Source: Streptomyces omiyaensis (GTDB lineage Bacteria; Actinomycetota; Actinomycetes; Streptomycetales; Streptomycetaceae). From it: a DNA stretch of 64,000 bases. Shown here piece after piece: positions 58,942-64,000 of the stretch; position 1 is the stretch's first letter; each line of letters opens with the position of its first letter. The position numbers were made by a program, and so were the translations under genes. The stretch spans positions 56,821-120,820 of the forward strand of contig NZ_BMVV01000025.1 in assembly GCF_014650895.1 (NCBI RefSeq), given 5' to 3'. The notes under the pieces were generated by a model. That model had not been told where the DNA came from, did no database searches, and saw only the letters and a list, made by a program, of their open reading frames with translations.

Positions 58942-59772
58942 TCACGGCAGGACGTAGATCCGGGTCCCGTCCGGGCAGGGGTCGCCGACCTCCCGCATGC
59001 AGCCCCGCTCGATGAGCAGCCGGACGCAGTCGCGGACCCGCTCGCCGGAGAGGCCGGTGCGACGGGTGACGTCCTGCGGGTGGCAGCGGACGCCGCCGCG
59101 GATCAGGGCGGGGGCGAGGAAGCTGGCCACGGCCCGCATGTCGCCGCTGATCTCCCAGGACTCGACCAGTTCCTGGGCGCTGAGCCGGGGCGGACCGTCG
59201 GCGCCCCGCTGCCGGGGGACGGCGAAGGACCGCTCGAGGGAGTCGGCGACCCTGGAGAGGCTGTGCCGCGTCTCCCGCAGCAGCCGCGCGTAGTCGGCGT
59301 GCTCGGCCAGGTCGGCCGCGCCCTCGTCGAGCCGGGCCTCCAGGCGGACGAGTACGTCGACCAGTTCGGGCGGGAGGACGAACCCGCTGTGCGCCGGGGC
59401 CGGTTCGAGCCCGTATCCGCCGTGCCGCTGCACTTCGCCCACCAGCTCGCCCACCCAGGACCGGAACGGCCCGGCCTCGGGCGAGCGGCAGGCGGTGACG
59501 AGCTGGACGAGGCCGGGGAGGCTCACCATGCGCGCGGAGCCGCGGATGCCGCTGCGCGCGAGCAGGTCCGGGCTGGGGGCCAGTTCACGGGCGGGTGCCA
59601 GGCACCAGGCGGGCAGCCGCACGCTCCGCAGCGCCTCGCGCGATCCCGCGTACCCGAGCCGCCGTGCCACGTCCACGACGGGGAACCAGTGCGCCCCGTC
59701 GATCGCGGTCAGCCGCCTCAACCGGCCCCCGGCGGCGGCCCGTACGAAGTCATCGATGTCGATCGCGTCCAA
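58942..59772 (-). CDS. Bro-N domain protein
   Basis: A 276-residue protein. The N-terminal Bro-N-like part reads MDAIDIDDFVRAAAGGRLRRL, GAHWFPVVDVARRLGYAGSREALRSV, ARMVSLPGLVQLVTACRSPEAGPFRSWVGELVGEVQRHG. This arrangement is known from phage antirepressors and baculovirus BRO proteins. The C-terminus (RTGLSGERVRDCVRLLIERGCMREVG) looks like a winged helix. The TTG start has GGAGG nine bases upstream. Streptomyces chromosomes carry many such proteins without a prophage around them; here too no phage genes are visible. DNA binding is likely, target unknown. Confidence 0.75.
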   Translation of the reverse strand: MDAIDIDDFVRAAAGGRLRRLTAIDGAHWFPVVDVARRLGYAGSREALRSVRLPAWCLAPARELAPSPDLLARSGIRGSARMVSLPGLVQLVTACRSPEAGPFRSWVGELVGEVQRHGGYGLEPAPAHSGFVLPPELVDVLVRLEARLDEGAADLAEHADYARLLRETRHSLSRVADSLERSFAVPRQRGADGPPRLSAQELVESWEISGDMRAVASFLAPALIRGGVRCHPQDVTRRTGLSGERVRDCVRLLIERGCMREVGDPCPDGTRIYVLP

Positions 59773-59851
59773 CGATGATCACCTCCACGCGCACGTTAGG
59801 CCGAAGGCATATTCAACTGACATGCAAATCAGATGGATTCACTCAAAAGGG

Positions 59852-59879
59852 GAAGGCCCCGGGCAAACCCGGGGCCTTC
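59852..59879 (-). terminator. Terminator after the PH-domain gene
   Basis: A perfect 12-bp stem, GAAGGCCCCGGG/CCCGGGGCCTTC, with a CAAA loop, 20 bases past the PH-domain stop on the minus strand. Confidence 0.88.
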
Positions 59880-59898
59880 GAAAGAGGTTCGCGTCCCG

Positions 59899-60264
59899 TC
59901 AGCGGGCGACGAACTGCGTGAGGATCGCCTGCACCTCGTAGATGTCCACGCCCTTGGTGAACGTCTTGGTGACGGGCAGCTGCTGACCCGAGATCCAGAT
60001 CTTCAGCTCGGCGTCGAGGTCGAAGGTGCCGGCCGTCTCGACGGCGAAGTGGGTGATGCTCCGGTAGGGGATCGAGTGGTACTCGACCTTCTTGCCGGTG
60101 ATGCCCTGCTTGTCGACGAGCACGAGACGCCGGTCCGTGAAGAAGATGACGTCGCGGATCAGCAGGTACGCGGCGTGCACCTGCTCCCCCTGCCCGAGCA
60201 GCCGCGCGTAGTCCTGCTGCGCCTGCGCCGGATCGATCGCGTGTGCGTTCCCGAAGAGCGCCAT
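59899..60264 (-). CDS. Bacterial PH-domain protein
   Basis: A 121-residue protein that is essentially one bacterial pleckstrin-homology-like domain. YARLLGQGEQVHAAYLLIRDVIFFTDRRLVLVDKQGITGKKVEYHSIPYRSITHFAVETAGTFDLDAELKIWISG shows the strands with the F-T-x-x-R-L-V-L-V-D and Y-x-S-I-P-Y-x-x-I motifs. The C-terminal helix is VDIYEVQAILTQFV. The ATG at 60264 with a GGTAAGGGC ribosome site is preferred. Such proteins form rings and bind ligands or membranes; role here unknown. Confidence 0.87.
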   Translation of the reverse strand: MALFGNAHAIDPAQAQQDYARLLGQGEQVHAAYLLIRDVIFFTDRRLVLVDKQGITGKKVEYHSIPYRSITHFAVETAGTFDLDAELKIWISGQQLPVTKTFTKGVDIYEVQAILTQFVAR

Positions 60265-60354
60265 GCCCTTACCCCCCATTTTTCAGCCGAAAATACGATC
60301 ACCTGAACCTAACCCCACCGGGCCCTCACCTGGCAACGCCCGGCGGGGACGAGC

Positions 60355-61650
60355 TCAGAAGACCGTCTTGTACGTGGTGGAGTCACCGTTCACGGAGATC
60401 ATGCGGGCCGGCCAGAAGGGCCTGCTCGTGCTGTCGAGGGCGTAGTAGACCGCGGAACCGGAGGGTCCGATGGCGTAGAGGCTGCTCACGCCCCTGGGGC
60501 TCACGCCTCCGGGGACGATGTGGGTGTACTTCTGCCAGCCGCCGCCGACCTTGCGGCGGGCGGTGAAGGTGCCGTCGCCCCGGCCGAGGTAGAGCCAGAG
60601 GACGCCGTCCCTGTCACGGGCGAGCAGGTCGCCGCCGGTGGCGCCGGCGATGTTCCCGGGCGCGGTCAGCAGGTTGTAGACCTGCCAGCCGCCGCCGATC
60701 CTCTTCCGGGTGCGGAAGGGGCGGTTCGCGTCGCCGGTGGAGGCGTAGAACCACAGGGTGCCGGCGGTGTCGGTGGCGAGGAGGTCGCCGCGTCCGTCGC
60801 CGTTCAGGTCGGAGCCGCCGGCGATCCTGTCGTAGACCTGCCAGCCGCCGCCGACCTTCGTGCGGGGCAGCAGCTTCCCCTTCTCGCTCCGGTGGAGCCA
60901 GAGCACGCCGCCGCGGTCGCGGCCGACGATGTCGTCGTCGGCCCCGCCGGCGGCGTTCCCGGGCGAGGCCATCAGCGTGTACGTGTTCCACCCGGTGCCC
61001 AGCGTCGTCGGGGTGGTCGCGCGCAGCGGGGGCCGGCACCCCTCCTCCCAGCACTCGGAGTCCAGGGCCTCCAGCTGCGAGAGCTCGTAGGCGGACAGCT
61101 TCCCGCCGCTGTCGCGGACGAGCACGTCCGCGACCCCGTTGTCGGTGAAGTCGCGCGGTTCGGTGCCCCGGACCACGGTGAGCGCGCCGGAGCGGAGGAC
61201 GGGGTCCCCGACCCCGCCCTCCGGGTGGGCCGTCATCCTCCAGGTGTGGGCGCCGTTGGGGGTGCCGAAGTACTTCTCGGAGAGTCCGTCCCAGGAGACG
61301 TGGCTCCCGAAGTGGTCCGGCTCCCACCACGAGGTGAGCGTCGTCTTCCGGCCGGTGGCGGTGTGGGTGAGCTCGACGACCACGTCCACGTCGCGCTGGT
61401 TGAACTCCCACCTCATCTGCTGGCGGGGCTCCTGGTCGAAGTCCATCACCTCGGGCACGGTCTCGCTGGTCATGACGAGTCCGGCCGCCTCGCCGCCGGC
61501 CGCCGCCCGTCCGTCCGGGGCCTGCGCCACGGCCCCCCTGCCCGGCGCGGCCGCCGCGGTCCCGGGAAGGACCAGGCCTCCTCCGGCGACGGTGGCGGCA
61601 AGGGCGACGGCGACGGCGGTGAGCCGGCGGCGGGTCGAGCGGGGGCGCAT
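60355..61650 (-). CDS. Secreted repeat protein with VCBS/FG-GAP-like blades
   Basis: A 431-residue exported protein. MRPRSTRRRLTAVAVALAATVAGGG is a Sec signal ending near residue 35 (GTAAAAPG). A beta-sandwich part with MRWEFNQRDVDVVVELTHTATGRKTTLTSWWEP precedes a series of propeller-like repeats: RDFTDNGVADVLVRDSGGKLSAYEL, DLNGDGRGDLLATDTAGTLWFYAS, GDLLARDRDGVLWLYLG. Each pairs a D-x-x-x-D-(L/V)-L-(A/V)-(R/T)-D block with a V-G-G-G-W-Q-x-Y segment. These are sugar- or calcium-binding repeats of Streptomyces secreted proteins. ATG at 61650 follows GAGGAGG. Confidence 0.8.
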   Translation of the reverse strand: MRPRSTRRRLTAVAVALAATVAGGGLVLPGTAAAAPGRGAVAQAPDGRAAAGGEAAGLVMTSETVPEVMDFDQEPRQQMRWEFNQRDVDVVVELTHTATGRKTTLTSWWEPDHFGSHVSWDGLSEKYFGTPNGAHTWRMTAHPEGGVGDPVLRSGALTVVRGTEPRDFTDNGVADVLVRDSGGKLSAYELSQLEALDSECWEEGCRPPLRATTPTTLGTGWNTYTLMASPGNAAGGADDDIVGRDRGGVLWLHRSEKGKLLPRTKVGGGWQVYDRIAGGSDLNGDGRGDLLATDTAGTLWFYASTGDANRPFRTRKRIGGGWQVYNLLTAPGNIAGATGGDLLARDRDGVLWLYLGRGDGTFTARRKVGGGWQKYTHIVPGGVSPRGVSSLYAIGPSGSAVYYALDSTSRPFWPARMISVNGDSTTYKTVF

Positions 61651-61763
61651 CACGGCGGGTGCCTCCTCGAAGGGCCACGACGATCGCGGCGCATCCCGCC
61701 GCACCACCAAGACCGGGGAGCCCCCCGGAAGGTTGTACGCGCGCGCCCCTCACTCCGCATACG

Positions 61764-61797
61764 CGAGAGGCCCCGGACTCTCGTCCGGGGCCTCTCG
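61764..61797 (-). terminator. Terminator after tRNA-Arg(ACG)
   Basis: A 15-bp perfect stem, CGAGAGGCCCCGGAC with its complement, around TCTC, seven bases past the tRNA on the minus strand. Confidence 0.9.
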
Positions 61798-61803
61798 TCA
61801 CTG

Positions 61804-61876
61804 TGCACTCGGCAGGATTCGAACCTGCAACCTTCTGATCCGTAGTCAGATGCTCTATCCGTTAAGCTACGAGTGC
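61804..61876 (-). tRNA. tRNA-Arg(ACG)
   Basis: A 73-base cloverleaf on the minus strand: acceptor GCACTCG/CGAGTGC, anticodon stem TCTGA/TCAGA with loop CTACGGA (anticodon ACG), T arm GCAGG-TTCGAAT-CCTGC, discriminator A. The wobble A is the known substrate of TadA, whose gene is also in this window. Confidence 0.96.
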
Positions 61877-62181
61877 TTGTTCTTTTGTTTCTCTCGCCTC
61901 CGCTCCCCGGCCTTTCGGCCCGCTCGCGGCGACAGGAAGAACATTACATGACTGCCGCCGTCCTGTGAAATCCGATTAGCCCAACCCCCCTGACCTGCGG
62001 AAACGCTCCCAGAGGGGGTGACGGGCAGGCGGGTGGAGCGAGGGCTTCCAGGGGCGGAAAAGGCGTCGGAGGCGCCGAAAGAGACCGGGGTCACATGCGA
62101 GCGGGCCCGGGGGCCGCACGGATCGGGGCGCGGGGCAAGAGGGCGGGGGAAGAACACCGCGGAGAGCGGTCCGGGAACGAC
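61877..62181. other. Intergenic region between tRNA-Arg and tRNA-Ser
   Basis: About 300 bases without a supported gene. The first 120 bases are relatively A/T-rich and probably hold the promoter of tRNA-Arg (minus strand). The rest is G-rich on the plus strand with no repeat or motif recognised. Confidence 0.5.
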
Positions 62182-62211
62182 GGAAGCCCCGGCCGCGGGG
62201 CCGGGGCTTCC
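62182..62211 (-). terminator. Terminator after tRNA-Ser(GCT)
   Basis: A 13-bp perfect stem, GGAAGCCCCGGCC/GGCCGGGGCTTCC, with a GCGG loop, six bases past the tRNA on the minus strand. Confidence 0.9.
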
Positions 62212-62217
62212 TGAGGG

Positions 62218-62308
62218 CGGAGGCGGAGGGATTTGAACCCTCGATGGGCGATAAAGCCCAAACCGCATTAGCAGTGCGGCGCCATAGACCGGACTAGGCG
62301 ACGCCTCC
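62218..62308 (-). tRNA. tRNA-Ser(GCT)
   Basis: Class II tRNA on the minus strand: acceptor GGAGGCG/CGCCTCC, anticodon stem CCGCA/TGCGG with loop CTGCTAA (anticodon GCT), long variable arm (TTGGGCTTTATCGCCCA), T arm CGAGGG-TTCAAAT-CCCTC. Discriminator G, no encoded CCA. Confidence 0.96.
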
Positions 62309-62632
62309 TCGCACCCCCGCGCATGCGCGGAAGGTGCGTGCAGATGATGACACAGGCGAGCCCGGTGCCACCAATCGCTTTCACCGTACTAGGCGGGCGG
62401 CGCCCAGGGCAAAGCCCCCGGCGCGTCCCCGCACGCTCCGCGCCCCCCTCGCCGCCCTCCCCCTCACCGTCCTACCCCCTCGCCGCCCTCCCCCTCGCCG
62501 AGACCGGACCCGCGCGGCGCACCCCGGTTGCGCAACGCGCGTGGGGCCGGAGCGTTAGAGGGGGCGGGGGCGCGTCGGGCGTGCCCGGCCGTCCCTTCCG
62601 ATCCGCCCGATCCCCCTCCCCGGAGTGCCCCC
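62309..62632. other. Intergenic region before the SSI-type inhibitor gene
   Basis: Some 324 bases with no supported gene. The part near 62340-62400 is less GC-rich and should hold the tRNA-Ser promoter (minus). Pyrimidine-rich runs of CCCTCGCCGCCCTCCCCCTC type repeat imperfectly at 62440-62500. Confidence 0.45.
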
Positions 62633-63112
62633 ATGCCGCTGCGCCGCCTCGTCCTCGCCTCCGCCCTCGCCGCCGGCCTCCTCGGCACCGCCGTCGGCGC
62701 CGCCGCGGCCGGACCGCTCCCGCTCCCGTCGCTGCCACTGCTCCCGCAGCCGCAGTCCCAGCCCCAGCCCCAGCCGCAGCCCGATTCGCTGACGGTGACC
62801 GTCACGGGGAGCGGGAACCGGGAGGCCGAGGGGAGCTGGAAGCTGACCTGCGACGACCGGCCCGGGGGTGACCACCCGGCGGCCGCGCGGGCCTGCGAGC
62901 GCCTGGAGGGCCTCGCGCGCGCCGGGGAGGACCCCTTCGCGCCGGTGCCCGCGGACCGGATGTGCGCGCAGGTGCACGGCGGGGCGGTGACCGCCCAGGT
63001 GACGGGCGTCTGGCAGGGGCGGCGGGTCGACGCCCGGTTCTCCCGCGCGAACGGCTGCGAGATCGACCGCTGGGAGAACGTGGAACCGCTCCTTCCGAGC
63101 GTCCGGGGCTGA
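62633..63112 (+). CDS. SSI-family protease inhibitor with Gln at P1
   Basis: A 159-residue secreted Streptomyces subtilisin-inhibitor-like protein. MPLRRLVLASALAAGLLG is the signal; a Q-P-rich stretch (about residues 38-50) precedes the inhibitor. The four conserved Cys are at 73, 88, 111 and 142. SWKLTCDDRPGGDHPAAARACERL and AQVTGVWQGRRVDARF align with SSI. The reactive loop reads D-R-M-C-A-Q-V-H-G-G; by alignment with C-P-M-V of SSI the P1 residue is Gln113, where Met, Lys or Arg is usual. GGAG lies eight bases before the ATG. It may have a different protease target or weak inhibition. Confidence 0.9.
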   Translation: MPLRRLVLASALAAGLLGTAVGAAAAGPLPLPSLPLLPQPQSQPQPQPQPDSLTVTVTGSGNREAEGSWKLTCDDRPGGDHPAAARACERLEGLARAGEDPFAPVPADRMCAQVHGGAVTAQVTGVWQGRRVDARFSRANGCEIDRWENVEPLLPSVRG

Positions 63113-63263
63113 CGGACGGGGGCGCCGTTAGACTCCCTCAGTGACAGGGTCGCCGCCCGAGGGGCAAGATGGGGCCGGCCCGCCGTCACGGCACATGCCG
63201 GACGGCGTACACCGCGGGCACAGCACGCGGGCAATTGCAGGGCGTCAGGGAGGAAACGTCGTC

Positions 63264-64000
63264 GTGAGCAGCAGGCCATCCCGAGGCGCTGCTCGCCTCG
63301 CAGCCATACTCGACGCCCTCCCCGACGGCCTCGTGCTGGTCAACTGCAACGGCACGGTCGTCAACGCCAACACCATCGCGCTCGGCATGTTCGAGACCCC
63401 CGGCACCGCGCTCGTCGGGCGCGGGCTGCTCGACCTGCTGCCGACGTTCGACTCGCGGCTGATCCCCGGCTCCATGCGCCGCCCCGACCCCGCCGACGAG
63501 CGGGGCCGCACCAAGCCGATGCGGATGATCGCCCGCCGGACCGACGGCGGCGAGTTCCCGGTCGAGGTGACCAGCGCCAGCCTGGAGGACGGGCGCGAGG
63601 CGTACGACTCGTACAGCGGCTACACCGGCGACGAGCTGCTGATGCTCGTCGTGCGCGACCTCACCGGCACCCTCGACACCGAGGCCGAGCTGGCCCGCTC
63701 GCAGCGGCAGACCGAGATGATCCTGCGGGCCGCCGCCGAGGGCGTCGTCGGCACCGACACCGACGGCCGGGTCGTCCTCGTCAACCCCGCCTTCGCACAG
63801 ATCCTCGGCTACCGCGCGGGCGAGCTGGGCGGGGCCGAGCTGCACCCGCTGATCCTCGCCAAGCGCGCCGACGGCACCCCGTTCCCGTACGAGGAGTCGC
63901 CGCTCGCCGACACCCTCAAGTCCGGCCGCAAGCACCGCGTGCGCGGCCAGGTCCTGTGGTCCAAGGCCGGCGAGCGGGTCCCGGTCGACCTCACGACCGC
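63264..64000 (+). CDS. PAS-domain sensor protein, N-terminal part (runs off the window)
   Basis: The first 245 residues of a larger protein. A first PAS begins LAAILDALPDGLVLVNCNGTVVNANTIALGMFETPGTALVGRGLLDLLP, and MIARRTDGGEFPVEVTSASLEDG is its C-terminal part. A short coiled linker, DTEAELARSQRQTEMILRAAAEGVVGTDTDGRVVLVNPAFAQILGYRAGEL, leads into a second PAS that is incomplete at the edge. The output domain (GGDEF, kinase or SpoIIE-type phosphatase) is outside the window and cannot be named. The GTG start is preceded by GGGAGGAAACGTC. Probably a cytosolic signalling protein, as no membrane segment is seen. Confidence 0.85.
   Translation, partial: MSSRPSRGAARLAAILDALPDGLVLVNCNGTVVNANTIALGMFETPGTALVGRGLLDLLPTFDSRLIPGSMRRPDPADERGRTKPMRMIARRTDGGEFPVEVTSASLEDGREAYDSYSGYTGDELLMLVVRDLTGTLDTEAELARSQRQTEMILRAAAEGVVGTDTDGRVVLVNPAFAQILGYRAGELGGAELHPLILAKRADGTPFPYEESPLADTLKSGRKHRVRGQVLWSKAGERVPVDLTT

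Noticed and set aside
58942..59772. A prophage around the Bro-N gene
   Set aside because: Neighbouring genes are ordinary chromosomal types and no capsid, portal, terminase or lysis gene is present.

Overview
The window is chromosomal DNA of a Streptomyces-like actinobacterium. The evidence is very high GC with G/C-rich third codon positions, many GTG and TTG starts, a mycothiol-dependent isomerase family protein, a second Lsr2-type nucleoid protein, a SigF/SigN pair of sporulation-type sigma factors, an SSI-type protease inhibitor, and two perfect copies of the Streptomyces ParB site GTTTCACGTGAAAC. Gene order (purF, purLQS, lsrL, ABC/two-component system, purC, purD, dnaX, SRP RNA, tadA, sigF, sigN) is that of the conserved core arm of Streptomyces chromosomes. 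Species cannot be fixed from the sequence alone.

Region 1 (1-19.2 kb) holds purine synthesis genes on the minus strand: purF (5' end only), purL-purQ-purS as overlapping genes, purC and purD. Between them lie a Tat-exported sulfatase, a META-domain lipoprotein, lsrL, a DrrA-type ABC exporter with a NarL-type two-component system bracketed by two identical tRNA-Gly(GCC) genes, a dimethylformamidase-like protein and a membrane protein that looks like an M48 protease without its zinc site. Region 2 (19.2-26.1 kb) has dnaX, the SRP RNA, tRNA-Ser(GGA) and an accessory cassette: a small secreted protein followed by a MacB-like ABC transporter.

Region 3 (26.1-41 kb) is a mixed run of hydrolases, redox enzymes, a CsoR/CstR-type regulator, TetR-wrbA, a secreted M28 aminopeptidase, upp and the tadA pair. 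It also contains decayed genes: a YCII-family gene with a one-base deletion and a HerA/DUF853-type ATPase that lost its middle. A 233-bp MITE with a CTAG target duplication sits just after a Dabb-domain gene. Region 4 (41-50.6 kb) has sigF, sigN, a proline-rich lipoprotein, a broken short-chain dehydrogenase facing a TetR gene, and two efflux pumps with their own regulators (MarR/MFS and TetR/MFS), each with clear operator-like repeats.

Region 5 (50.6-64 kb) has an apparent operon response regulator - sensor kinase - GT2/GtrA flippase-transferase - GT39 membrane glycosyltransferase, which would couple an envelope signal to surface glycosylation. Directly upstream are the two parS sites, the second inside the end of an amidohydrolase gene. 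The rest comprises an ABM monooxygenase, a DUF2797 protein, a Bro-N protein, a PH-domain protein, a secreted FG-GAP-like repeat protein, tRNA-Arg(ACG), tRNA-Ser(GCT), an SSI-type inhibitor and the start of a PAS-domain sensor that runs off the end.

All start sites were chosen by reading Shine-Dalgarno sequences and family N-termini by eye. No database search was possible, so family names rest on recognised motifs.
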